From Phycisphaerae bacterium RAS1 (GTDB taxonomy: Bacteria > Planctomycetota > Phycisphaerae > UBA1845 > Fen-1342): DNA of 64,000 nucleotides. Positions 9,250 to 17,717 of the stretch are shown here, one piece after another. The position numbers and the translations under genes were made by a program. How positions within the stretch are numbered: the first letter of the stretch is position 1; the number at the start of each line of letters is the position of its first letter. The stretch is from positions 3,286,001-3,350,000 of the forward strand of contig SMLU01000001.1 of the NCBI GenBank assembly GCA_007859745.1, given 5' to 3'. The notes beneath the pieces are model-generated. The model had not been told where the DNA came from. It saw nothing but the letters and a program-made list of their open reading frames with translations, and did not search any database.

Positions 9250-11961
9250 ATGCTGGTTTGCCCGGCTGACGATCAGCTCGAGCGATTCTTCGTCGGCGAG
9301 GCGACCGCCGAGGAGTTAGCCCGCATCCAGCGCCATCTCGAATCCTGCCCGCGCTGCCGAAGCTGGATCGACGAAGCTCGTGAAGATGAAGCGGTCTTGG
9401 TGGACCTGCGCCGGGTCGAAACCGGCCCGCCGCAGCAGGGATCGTCTTCCGCCGCCGCCGGCCTCGGCTGCGACGCGATAAAGCCGGACGTGTGCGACAT
9501 CCCCGGCTACACCGTCGAGCGCACGCTGGGCGAAGGCGGGATGGGGGTCGTCTACGAGGCGCTGCAACTTCGCACGCAGCGGCGCGTGGCCCTCAAGCTG
9601 GTGCGCGGCCGAAACGTCGACGCCCGGCACCGGCGGCTGTTCGACCGTGAAGTGCAGGCGCTCGCGCGGCTGCAGCATCCCTGCATCGCATCGCTCTTTG
9701 AAGCCGGCACGACCGCCGTCGGCGAGCCGTATTTCGTCATGGAGCGCATCGCCGGCCGGCCGCTGGCGGCGTTCGCAACCGATCAGGCGGCGCCGCGGAA
9801 GAAGCTGGAGCTGATGCGGCGCGTGTGCGACGCGATTCACTACGCCCACCAGCGCGGCGTCATCCATCGCGACCTGAAACCCTCGAACATTCTGATCGAC
9901 GAGAGCGGCACGCCGAAAGTGCTCGATTTCGGCCTCGCCCGCCTGCACGACGAGGATGGTTCGTCCGCCACGCTGCTGACCGACGCCGGAAAAATTCAGG
10001 GAACGCTGGCCTACATGAGTCCCGAGCAGACACGCGGCCGGCCGGAGCTCATCGACGTACGCAGCGACGTCTATTCGCTCGGCGTGCTGTTCTATGAACT
10101 GATGACCGGGGAACTGCCTTACCCCGTGTCGCGCGAGCGGATCGCCGACTCGATCCGCGTGATCTGCGAGCAAGCGCCGCGCCGCCCGGGCGCGGTTTCC
10201 GCGGCGCTGCGCGGCGATCTTGAGACGATCCTGCTGAAGGCCCTCGAAAAAGAGCCCGATCGGCGCTACAGCAGCGCCGCCGCCCTGGGCGACGACATCG
10301 AGCGCTACCTGGCGCGCCAGCCGATCCTGGCCCGCCGGCCGAGCGCCGCCTATCAGATTCGCAAGCTGGTCGAACGGCACCGGCTGCCTTCGGCTCTGGC
10401 CGCGACGCTGGTCCTCGCCGTCGTCGGCTTCGGCGCCGCCATGGCCTACCTGTACCGAACCGCGGACGCACTTCGCGGCGATGCGGAAAAGCAGCAAGTC
10501 GCCGCCGAAGCCGCCCGCGACGCCGAGTCCGCTTCACGCCGCCGCGCCGAAGACGCCGAGCGTGCCGCCGCCGCCGAAGCCGCGACCGCCAAGGAGGTCG
10601 AGAGCTTCCTGCGAACGCTCCTGGCCTCCAGCAACCCGGAAATCGCCCGCGAACGCGACACCGGACTGCTGATGGACCTGCTGGCGGACGCGGACCGCCG
10701 GATCGAAATCGAGCTTCGCGACCAGCCGAAAGCCGCCGCGCGGCTGCACCTCACGATCGGTGAAACCTACGCCAGCCTCGCAGCGTACGATCAGGCCGAC
10801 AAACATCTCAGCCTCGCATTGACACTTTCTCAGGGAATATTCGGGCGGCGCTCCGCGGAGGTGGCTGAAGTGCTCAATGCCATCGGCGTCCTGCGGCGCC
10901 AGCAGGATCGCGGTCCCGAGGCCGCCACGTTTCATCGCGAGGCGCTGTCCATCCGCCGCGACGTGCTGGGCGAAAAACACAAGCTGGTGGCGGAAAGCCT
11001 GAACAACCTGGCGACGGCGCTGCTGACCCAGAGCCAATTCGCCGAGGCCGAGACACTGCTGCGCCAGGCGCTGGACGCGCGGCTGGAGACCGGCGAGCAG
11101 CTCGACGGTCACTTCGCGACCGGATTGCTCAATCTCGGATTTCTGCTCCTGGCGCTGCAACGCCACGAAGAGGCGGACGCCGTTCTGAACGAGGGCATCC
11201 GGCTGCGGCGCCAGACGGCGGGAGACCATGACGTCATGGTCGCCAACGGGCTGGTGAAGCTGGGCGTGACACGGCTGCACCTGGGGCGCGCCGAGGAGGC
11301 CGAGAAGGCCGTACGCGAGGCGCTGGAAATCCGCCGCCGCGTGCTGCCTGCGACGCATCCGCTGATCGGCGAAACGCTCTCGAACCTGGCGGCGATTCTC
11401 GACGCCCGCGGTAAGACCGAGGAAGCCGAAGCCAGCTCCGAAGAGGCGCTGCCCTATCTGAGAAATCCCGCCGCCGGCGAGCGCCGCAGCCTGCCGCGCG
11501 TTCTCAACCGGCTCGCAACCTACGCCCAGCAGCGCGACGACTGGGACGCGGCCCTGCGGCTGCGCGAAGAAGACCTTGCGGTCCGCCGCGAGCTCTACGG
11601 CGACGATAGCGACGAAGTCGTCGTGGCCCGCAGCAACGCCGCCGCGGCCCTGTTGCGGCTGAACCGCGCGCCCGAGGCGTTCGAACTGCTGCGCGACGTT
11701 TACCCGTCGATCGACCGGCTCCTGTCCCGGACCAATCCCAATCGCGTTGTCGTCCGCGGCAACTACGCCCGCGCGCTGTTCGAGATCGGCCGCAACGACG
11801 AGGCCGAGGCGGCGTTTCTCGACGCGCTCGCGACGGCGGATTCGCTGGCGCGCGGGCCGGAAGCCGACGGGCTGACGGCTCGAGTGCGCGAACTGATCGC
11901 GGACTTCTACACCCGCACCAACCGACCCGAACTCGCCGAACAATTCCGCGACCCGAAGTGA
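9250..11961 (+). CDS. Ser/Thr protein kinase with anti-sigma-like N-terminus and TPR C-terminus
   Basis: A 903-residue protein; ATG 9250 follows AAGGAG. Residues 1-45 form an anti-sigma-like zinc-binding unit (CPADDQLERF...RHLESCPRCRSW). The kinase domain (~85-345) has GEGGMGVVYEA, VALKLV (ATP-binding Lys), HRDLKPSNILI (catalytic loop), DFGLAR and MSPEQTRGR (activation segment). One membrane helix is near 385-410 (LAATLVLAVVGFGAAMAYLY). An Ala-rich coiled-coil stretch follows, then at least eight TPR units of the kinesin light-chain type (NLATALLTQSQFAEAETLLR). All catalytic residues look intact. It probably acts at the cytoplasmic face with the upstream sigma factor; phosphorylation targets are unknown. 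Confidence 0.9.
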   Translation: MLVCPADDQLERFFVGEATAEELARIQRHLESCPRCRSWIDEAREDEAVLVDLRRVETGPPQQGSSSAAAGLGCDAIKPDVCDIPGYTVERTLGEGGMGVVYEALQLRTQRRVALKLVRGRNVDARHRRLFDREVQALARLQHPCIASLFEAGTTAVGEPYFVMERIAGRPLAAFATDQAAPRKKLELMRRVCDAIHYAHQRGVIHRDLKPSNILIDESGTPKVLDFGLARLHDEDGSSATLLTDAGKIQGTLAYMSPEQTRGRPELIDVRSDVYSLGVLFYELMTGELPYPVSRERIADSIRVICEQAPRRPGAVSAALRGDLETILLKALEKEPDRRYSSAAALGDDIERYLARQPILARRPSAAYQIRKLVERHRLPSALAATLVLAVVGFGAAMAYLYRTADALRGDAEKQQVAAEAARDAESASRRRAEDAERAAAAEAATAKEVESFLRTLLASSNPEIARERDTGLLMDLLADADRRIEIELRDQPKAAARLHLTIGETYASLAAYDQADKHLSLALTLSQGIFGRRSAEVAEVLNAIGVLRRQQDRGPEAATFHREALSIRRDVLGEKHKLVAESLNNLATALLTQSQFAEAETLLRQALDARLETGEQLDGHFATGLLNLGFLLLALQRHEEADAVLNEGIRLRRQTAGDHDVMVANGLVKLGVTRLHLGRAEEAEKAVREALEIRRRVLPATHPLIGETLSNLAAILDARGKTEEAEASSEEALPYLRNPAAGERRSLPRVLNRLATYAQQRDDWDAALRLREEDLAVRRELYGDDSDEVVVARSNAAAALLRLNRAPEAFELLRDVYPSIDRLLSRTNPNRVVVRGNYARALFEIGRNDEAEAAFLDALATADSLARGPEADGLTARVRELIADFYTRTNRPELAEQFRDPK

Positions 11962-12017
11962 GGCGCCGCCGGCGCGGTCGCGCGTACAATTCTCCCCGTA
12001 CGCCAACGGAAACGCGC

Positions 12018-12938
12018 ATGACCCGCCGGGATCATCTCATCGTCCAATCTCAGCGCGCCGTGCGCACGTCCTTGCTCGGGCTCTTCATCAACGTCGTGCT
12101 TTCCATCGTCAAGCTGGTCGCCGGCCTGCTGGGCCACTCGTACGCCCTGATCGCCGACGCGATCGAGTCGCTGGCCGACGTCTTCGGCTCCCTGGTCGTC
12201 TGGCGCGGCGTCAGCATCGCGGCCAAGCCGGCCGACGCCGAGCATCCCTACGGCCACGGAAAGGCCGAAGCCCTCGCTGCGCTGGCCGTGGCGATGCTGA
12301 TCTTCGCCGCCGGCGTCGGAATCGCGGTCGAAGCGGTTCGCGAAATCCTGACCCCTCATCATTCCCCGGCGCCGTTTACGCTCTGGGTCCTGATCGCCGT
12401 CGTGCTGGTCAAAGAGACGCTCTTTCGACTCGTCCGCGGCGTGGCGCATGAAACGGACAGCGGCGCCGTCCTGGTCGACGCCTGGCACCATCGCAGCGAC
12501 GCCATCACGTCCGCGGCGGCGGCGGTCGGCATTACGATCGCGCTGGTGGGCGGCCCGGCATACGCGCCGGCGGACGACTGGGCGGCGCTGGTCGCATCCA
12601 CCGTGATTCTCTACAACGCCGTCCAGCTTTCGCGCAATCCCCTGGCGGAGTTGATGGACGCCGAACCGGCCGAGATCATCACTCAGGTGCGCGAGCTGGC
12701 CGCCGGCGTGCCGGGCGTGCTGGGCGTGGAGAAGGTCTTCGCGCGCAAGAGCGGCGTGGGCTATTGGATCGACATGCACGTCGAAGTCGATCCGCAGATG
12801 ACGGTGCGCGATTCCCACCGGATCGCGCACGAGGTCAAGGACCACATTCGCCGCGGCTTGCCGAGCGTCCGCGACGTGCTGGTGCACATCGAACCGTTCG
12901 ATCCGCTGCGGACCGCGCCAACTGAGCCGCGCCCGTGA
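12018..12938 (+). CDS. Cation diffusion facilitator (CDF) metal transporter
   Basis: A 306-residue inner-membrane transporter that by family exchanges a divalent metal (Zn, Fe, Mn, Co or Cd) for protons. Helix II carries ALIADAIESLADVFGS and helix V DAWHHRSDAITS, together giving the metal-site Asp/His residues. GHGKAEALA is the conserved loop, and the cytoplasmic domain (~220-295) contains GVLGVEKVFARKSG and HVEVDP. The start was set at ATG 12018 (MTRRDHLIVQ), because the frame upstream of it is Arg-rich and overlaps the kinase stop. The metal cannot be told from sequence. Confidence 0.9.
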   Translation: MTRRDHLIVQSQRAVRTSLLGLFINVVLSIVKLVAGLLGHSYALIADAIESLADVFGSLVVWRGVSIAAKPADAEHPYGHGKAEALAALAVAMLIFAAGVGIAVEAVREILTPHHSPAPFTLWVLIAVVLVKETLFRLVRGVAHETDSGAVLVDAWHHRSDAITSAAAAVGITIALVGGPAYAPADDWAALVASTVILYNAVQLSRNPLAELMDAEPAEIITQVRELAAGVPGVLGVEKVFARKSGVGYWIDMHVEVDPQMTVRDSHRIAHEVKDHIRRGLPSVRDVLVHIEPFDPLRTAPTEPRP

Positions 12939-12941
12939 GCT

Positions 12942-12970
12942 TTCCGAGCCGCGACGGTGAGGGAGCGGAG
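12942..12970. repeat. Repeat family A, half copy
   Basis: CTTTCCGAGCCGCGACGGTGAGGGAGCGG corresponds to one arm of the family A element. Confidence 0.75.
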
Positions 12971-12978
12971 CAGTTGTA

Positions 12979-13139
12979 GTTGTAGGCTGGGCTGAGTTGT
13001 AGGCTGGGCTGAGTACTCGAAGCCCAGCCCGAAGAAAAGCTGGGCTTCGAGTACTCAGCCCAGCCTACCCTGTCGCTCAGTACCCGAAGCCCAGCCCGAA
13101 GAAAAGCTGGGCTTCGAGTACTCAGCCCAGCCTACCCTG
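12979..13139. repeat. Palindromic repeat family C, tandem copies
   Basis: Two nearly identical units, each an inverted pair of CGAAGCCCAGC and GCTGGGCTTCG around GAAGAAAA, ending CAGCCTACCCTGT. A shorter copy is at 41140-41172. It fills the gap between convergent genes and supplies the stop codon of lpxI (CTA at 13132-13134). Confidence 0.88.
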
Positions 13140-14019
13140 TGGCCCCGCCGACGGCATCCGCGCGCCCGACGACCGCGATTCGCAGCCGCTCCGCCTGCCG
13201 CAGCGTCTCTTCTCGCTGCAGGATGATCGTCTTGCCCGCCTCGACCACCAATCCCGCCGCTCGCGCTTTGTGCAGATTCTCGATCGTCTGCGGCCCGATC
13301 GTCGGCACGTCGAAGCGCATGTCCTGATTCGGTTTGGCGACCTTCACCAGCGTCCAGCCACCCTGCGGACACAGCCGCCCGGCCCGCTCAATCAACTGGT
13401 CCGTCCCCTCGATGGCCTCCACCGCAATGACCTCGCGCTCCTTCACGGCGATCGACTGCCCGATGTCCATCGCTGCGATCTGTTTCAAGAGCGGCCACGC
13501 GAACGCCGCGTCGTCCAGCACGCGCCGCGGGGCGTCCGTCGCCGGCCGCACCCCGCCGGGCGTCAGCAGCCCCTCAGCCGCGAGCGCCTCGGGAATGTAA
13601 CGCGTCGAGTCGATCATGGTGATGCCGCGCCGTTGAAGCTCGTCCGCCACCGCAGAAAGTAGCGTCTCGTTGCGCTTGTCGCGCGTCGCGAAATACCAGA
13701 CGCGAATGCTGGTCCAGTCGGGCAGGTATTGCAACCACTGCAGCCAGCGCGGACCAGCGAACATTGCCGCCTTCCGCACCCGACCGGCCATCACCACTTC
13801 GCGACAGCCGCAGCGCCGCAGAAAGCGGATCCACGCCCCGAGCCGCGCCACGCCAAACCAGCGAAATTCTTCAGCGCTGTCGCGCAGCGACGCCCCGGCC
13901 GAGCCGCGCAGCGCGACGACCGCGACGCCGCGCCCGGCGGCGCGGGCGCTGCGCGCCACCAGAAGCGGTAATTCGCCTTCGCCGGCGATCAAACCCAGTG
14001 GAGCGGAAGCGGGCTGCAC
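13132..14019 (-). CDS. lpxI: UDP-2,3-diacylglucosamine pyrophosphatase LpxI
   Basis: A protein of ~295 residues of the LpxI (DUF1009) family, which hydrolyses UDP-2,3-diacylglucosamine to lipid X and UMP in lipid A synthesis. Motifs: GLIAGEGELP at the N-terminus, VMAGRVRKA, ITMIDSTRYIPEAL, LTPGGV, DIGQSIAVKE, VAVEAIEGTDQ and, near the end, KVAKPNQDMRFDVPTIGPQTIENL. GTG 14019 places the start just before GLIAGEG; the frame continues to a TTG at 14052 without a better ribosome-binding site. The stop codon lies inside repeat C, so the last residues are probably altered by the repeat. Its presence supports a Gram-negative outer membrane. Confidence 0.9.
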   Translation of the reverse strand: MQPASAPLGLIAGEGELPLLVARSARAAGRGVAVVALRGSAGASLRDSAEEFRWFGVARLGAWIRFLRRCGCREVVMAGRVRKAAMFAGPRWLQWLQYLPDWTSIRVWYFATRDKRNETLLSAVADELQRRGITMIDSTRYIPEALAAEGLLTPGGVRPATDAPRRVLDDAAFAWPLLKQIAAMDIGQSIAVKEREVIAVEAIEGTDQLIERAGRLCPQGGWTLVKVAKPNQDMRFDVPTIGPQTIENLHKARAAGLVVEAGKTIILQREETLRQAERLRIAVVGRADAVGGATG

Positions 14020-14119
14020 GATGGCGCGCCGGTGTACCCCGGCCCGCTGCAAGGGTCAAGCTCCAAGCGGCCGCCGGCGCGGCGCACTTGGGGTGCATCC
14101 GGTTTCAGGCGACGATCCG

Positions 14120-14218
14120 TCCGAACCCGCCGCGCCAAGCGGCGGGGTGACGTCCGTGGCCTGCGGGGCGCGGATCGCCGACGATCGTCAACCCGCCGCT
14201 TGGCGCGGCGGGTTCGGA
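14120..14218. repeat. Palindromic repeat family B
   Basis: Left arm TCCGAACCCGCCGCGCCAAG, right arm its complement CTTGGCGCGGCGGGTTCGGA, with a variable ~40-base centre. Other copies: 17751, 29059, 29934, 38676, 61451. Confidence 0.9.
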
Positions 14219-14334
14219 AAAACGCCGCCGATCGCGACCGCCATCGGCATGCGGCGCTTGAAATGCTTCGCCGCAGTCCGTAGCTTGCGTGCGTTGCAAC
14301 TCAGGGTGTTTGTGGGTCGCAGGCGCGGCCACGA

Positions 14335-16440
14335 GTGACGAGCGGACGAACGACAATTCGCGGCGCCGTCCTGAGCGCGCTCTTGCTGACTCCCGTCGTC
14401 AGCCGCACGGAAAATCCGTCCACGCAACCGGCCGATCCGCTCGCCGCCTCGCAGCCCGCGCCGCCCGCCGCCCCCGCCGGCCCGCGCGAGCCGTGGCTGC
14501 GGCTGGACGAGCTGACGCTCGACCTGGGGCTGGACGCCGAGCTGCGCCGCCGCGAAGTTGTCCGCGACTATTCCGGTCTGAACGGCTACCGCGACCGCCA
14601 GGAAAACTCGCTCAAGCGCTTCCAGGAGACGATGGGGATGAAGAGCGAGGGCGTTCTCTTCGGCGAGCGCATCGCGCAGTACTCGCTGAACGCCCGCTAC
14701 CGATTCGTGCAGGAAGAGTACACGGAGCAGCGCTTCGGCCCGGACCTGCACCAGGATCCCGACGGCGACCTGCTCGAATACGACGGCCGCATCACGCTCC
14801 TGCCCGCCGGCAAGCTCACGGCCACCGGCTACGCCTCGAAGCTGCAGGACCGCATCCCGCGGCCGTTCCTGCCCAGCCTCGACCGGCAGCGCGAGCGCTA
14901 CGGGGCCGACCTGGTCTTCAACGACGCCACGCTGCCGATGCGCCTGATCTGGGAGAAGAGCAACGAGCGGCTGGTCAGCCCCGTACGAAACCTGCTCGAC
15001 GAGCAGGCCGCCAGCGATCAGGAAGTACGTTACGAGGCCACCTGGCACATCAGCGACGCGCACGAGCTTCGGCTGAACTACGAATACAACGACCGTCGCG
15101 AGCAATTCTCCGGCACGCATGACCGCTTCGACACGACGCGAAATTACCTGACGCTCAATCACGTGCTGCAATTCGGCGACGACCAGCGCAGCCGGCTCGA
15201 AACGCTGGCGCGCCTGCAGGACGAGACGGGCGACTTCGCCCGCGATCAGTACGAGGTCAGCCCGCAACTTCGCCTGCAGCACACGCCGAATCTCTTCACC
15301 ACTTGGCGCGGCCAGTTCCTGCGCGAGTCGTACGAGGGGATCGACTACACGCTCAACCGGGGCGACGCGAGCGTCACGCACCAGCTTGGCGACGCTCTGA
15401 CCAGCACGCTCGGCGTGTACGGACTGGCCCAGCAGCGCGAGCAGGGCGGCGACGTGGACGAATGGGGCGCCAGCGGCAACGTCGCGTTCTCGAAAGAAAA
15501 CGACCTCGGCCGGTTCACATCAAATTTGAACTACAACCACAGTGATTCGCGGACGGCGCAGTCCTATCAGGACGGCGTCGTCATCGGCGAGGCGGTCACG
15601 CTGCGCGACCCGTTGCCGGCCTACCTCGCCCGCCTGGACGCCAATCTCGGCTCGATCGTCGTGACCGACTCCACCCGCGGCCGGCTCTACCTGAAAGGTC
15701 GCGACTACGCCGTCGGTCGCATCGGACGCTACAGCGCCATCACCCGCGTCCGCACCGGGCAGATCGTCGACGGCCAGACGGTCCTCGTGACCTACACCTA
15801 TCGCACCAACCAGGGATTCAACAACGCGCGCGACCGCGTCGATCTTCGCCTGCAGCAGGATTTCAAGAGCGGCTTCTCTCCCTACTACGCCGGCACAATC
15901 CAGAAGGAGAGCTTCGACCGCCAGCGCTTCCTGCCGTTCGAGTCGCGCGACATCAGCCGCCACCGGCTGGGCGTGACTTATCGCAAGCGGCGCGGCGCGG
16001 CCACGCTCGAATACGACTTCAACGACGATCGCATCGACCCCTACCACGCCGTGCATTTCACCGGCGACCTGACATTTCTCGAAAAGCCGCAACACACGGT
16101 CGCGGGCCGCGCGAATTACTCCTACTACCGCTTCTGGGGCACGGACCGGCAGGAGACGCGCTACGCCTCATTGCTGGACCTCGGCCTGGATTACCGTCTC
16201 CTCCTGGGGCCGAAGCTGGAAGGCAATCTCGCCGCCGCGTACCGCTTTGAGAACGACTCGCTCCGCGGCGACACGAACGGCGTGGACGTGAGCGGCGCGC
16301 TGGAATGGAAGATCGGCTACTTCTCGGCGAGATTCGAGCTTGAATACGATCTGCTCGATCTGCCGGGCTCCAGCGACGGGAATTTCTCGGCGTGGATCAA
16401 GCTGCGGCGGGAGATACCGGTTGTGGCGAGAAGGGAATGA
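14335..16440 (+). CDS. Outer-membrane beta-barrel protein, probable porin of a porin-cytochrome cluster
   Basis: A 701-residue protein starting at GTG 14335, with a signal-like N-terminus (GAVLSALLLTPVVS) and then a Pro/Ala linker. The rest is long runs of alternating beta strands rich in Tyr, Arg and Asp (YEATWHISDAHELRLNYEY, FTSNLNYNHSDSRTAQSY, ARFELEYDLLDLPGS), as in large outer-membrane barrels. The N-terminal ~130 residues may be periplasmic. No family name can be given confidently. Its stop overlaps the start of the NHL lipoprotein (ATGATG), which in turn overlaps a multihaem cytochrome gene; by analogy to porin-cytochrome conduits it could carry electrons across the outer membrane. Confidence 0.72.
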   Translation: MTSGRTTIRGAVLSALLLTPVVSRTENPSTQPADPLAASQPAPPAAPAGPREPWLRLDELTLDLGLDAELRRREVVRDYSGLNGYRDRQENSLKRFQETMGMKSEGVLFGERIAQYSLNARYRFVQEEYTEQRFGPDLHQDPDGDLLEYDGRITLLPAGKLTATGYASKLQDRIPRPFLPSLDRQRERYGADLVFNDATLPMRLIWEKSNERLVSPVRNLLDEQAASDQEVRYEATWHISDAHELRLNYEYNDRREQFSGTHDRFDTTRNYLTLNHVLQFGDDQRSRLETLARLQDETGDFARDQYEVSPQLRLQHTPNLFTTWRGQFLRESYEGIDYTLNRGDASVTHQLGDALTSTLGVYGLAQQREQGGDVDEWGASGNVAFSKENDLGRFTSNLNYNHSDSRTAQSYQDGVVIGEAVTLRDPLPAYLARLDANLGSIVVTDSTRGRLYLKGRDYAVGRIGRYSAITRVRTGQIVDGQTVLVTYTYRTNQGFNNARDRVDLRLQQDFKSGFSPYYAGTIQKESFDRQRFLPFESRDISRHRLGVTYRKRRGAATLEYDFNDDRIDPYHAVHFTGDLTFLEKPQHTVAGRANYSYYRFWGTDRQETRYASLLDLGLDYRLLLGPKLEGNLAAAYRFENDSLRGDTNGVDVSGALEWKIGYFSARFELEYDLLDLPGSSDGNFSAWIKLRREIPVVARRE

Positions 16441-17717
16441 TGGCTCAGATCTCAGAACGCGAAGCGCAAGCAAGCGCGATGGCAGGAAGCGCCGCGGCGT
16501 GGCGCCGGTGTGCGGCACGGTCCGCAGCCGCGCTCGCTTGCGCTTCGCGTTCTGACACGCGGCGCGCCCGCCCGCACACGCGGCGCGCCGGCACTCGAAT
16601 CGCGCCCGTCGGCCTGTCGTGCCTCGCACTTCTCACCGGCTGCCAGGCCCCGCTCGGACCCATCTTCCCGCCGCTCTCGCCGTCGCTCGTCTGGCCGCCG
16701 CCGCCGGATGTGCCGCGAATCGAGTACATCGGCGAATTGAAGGGTGAAGCGTCGCTCGGCCGGCGCGCGAGCGGGCTGGACGCGATCGGCGAGCTTCTGA
16801 CAGGTCCGCCGGCGACGACGCCCTTCGTCTCTCCGACGGCGGTCGCGGTCGAAGGCGAGCGCGTGTTCGTCGTCGACGCCTCGGCTCCCGGCGGACCGGC
16901 GGTTCAACTCCTGGACCTCGCGACGCGCGAATTTCGCTCGCTCCGCGGCGACGGGCGATTTCAGCAGCCGCTCGACGTAACGCTGGCCGGCGCCGAGGTC
17001 ATCGTCGCGGACGCTCGCGCGGCGGCGGTCTTCGTACTCCGACAGGACGGCTCGTTGATTCGCACGATCGGAAAGGGCGAGCTCGGCCGGCCCGCGGGCG
17101 TCGGCTGGCTCGCGGGAGACGCACGGGAATTGTGGGTCGCTGACGCCGCGCGGCACGACTGCGCCATCTTTGACGCGAACGGCACACTCAAACGTCGCGT
17201 GGGTCGGCGCGGATTTGGGGCCGCCGAGTTCAATTTTCCGACCGGCGTCGGCGTTGCTGCGTGGGAGGACAGGTTGAACATCCTTGTGTCTGACGGAATG
17301 AACTTCCGGGTGCAGGTTTTTTCGGGCGGCGCGGGTGGGACGCCCGCACTCCCCGCGCGGACGGCCGAGACGCCCGTCCCACCCATCACCCGTGCGGCAG
17401 AGACGCCCGTACTCCCCACTCTCATGTTCGGTCAAAAAGGCGACGGCGCCGGCGACTTTTCGCGCCCCCGCGATGTCGCCGCCGATTCCGAAGGGCACCT
17501 CTATGTCCTCGACAACCAGTTTGAGAATGTGCAGATCTTCGACCGCGCCGGTCGGTTGCTGATGGCCTTCGGCGAAGAAGGCGGCGGGCCCGGGCAATTC
17601 AATCTGCCCTCGGGCATCACCATCGACCGCCAGGATCGCATCTGGATCGCGGATACGTACAATCACCGCCTGCAGGTGTTTCGCTACCTGCCCGAGCGGA
17701 CGGAGCAGCCGTCATGA
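16437..17717 (+). CDS. NHL-repeat lipoprotein carrying in-frame palindromic repeats
   Basis: ATG 16437 overlaps the barrel gene's stop. A repeat E hairpin (16447-16555) is translated first; the lipoprotein signal comes only after it (GLSCLALLTGC, Cys ~62), an unusually long leader. From ~85 the protein is an NHL beta-propeller (GKGELGRPAGVGW, LWVADAARHDCAIFD, FNFPTGVGV, FSRPRDVAADSEGHLYVLD, FNLPSGITIDRQDRIWIAD). A translated repeat D block (17334-17424: GGTPALPARTAETPVPPIT...) interrupts the junction between VQVFSG and FGQKGDGAGDF, where one blade should run straight into the next. It overlaps the cytochrome gene by ATGA. Likely a periplasmic or outer-membrane partner of the conduit. The true start could lie downstream, but no good codon is seen. 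Confidence 0.82.
   Translation: MMAQISEREAQASAMAGSAAAWRRCAARSAAALACASRSDTRRARPHTRRAGTRIAPVGLSCLALLTGCQAPLGPIFPPLSPSLVWPPPPDVPRIEYIGELKGEASLGRRASGLDAIGELLTGPPATTPFVSPTAVAVEGERVFVVDASAPGGPAVQLLDLATREFRSLRGDGRFQQPLDVTLAGAEVIVADARAAAVFVLRQDGSLIRTIGKGELGRPAGVGWLAGDARELWVADAARHDCAIFDANGTLKRRVGRRGFGAAEFNFPTGVGVAAWEDRLNILVSDGMNFRVQVFSGGAGGTPALPARTAETPVPPITRAAETPVLPTLMFGQKGDGAGDFSRPRDVAADSEGHLYVLDNQFENVQIFDRAGRLLMAFGEEGGGPGQFNLPSGITIDRQDRIWIADTYNHRLQVFRYLPERTEQPS
16447..16555. repeat. Palindromic repeat family E inside coding sequence
   Basis: CTCAGAACGCGAAGCGCAAG at the left and its complement GCTTGCGCTTCGCGTTCTG at the right, ~70 bases apart. It is in frame in the NHL gene between start codon and signal peptide. 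Related copies are at 18013, 22470 and 63966. Confidence 0.85.
17334..17424. repeat. Palindromic repeat family D (variant) inside coding sequence
   Basis: Degenerate units of GTGGGACGCCCGCACTCCCC and GAGACGCCCGTCCCACCC. It is in frame within the NHL propeller and adds about 30 residues. Confidence 0.8.

Noticed and set aside
10534-12006. Minus-strand open frame opposite the kinase
   Set aside because: Mirror of the TPR-coding region; no independent signal or start context.
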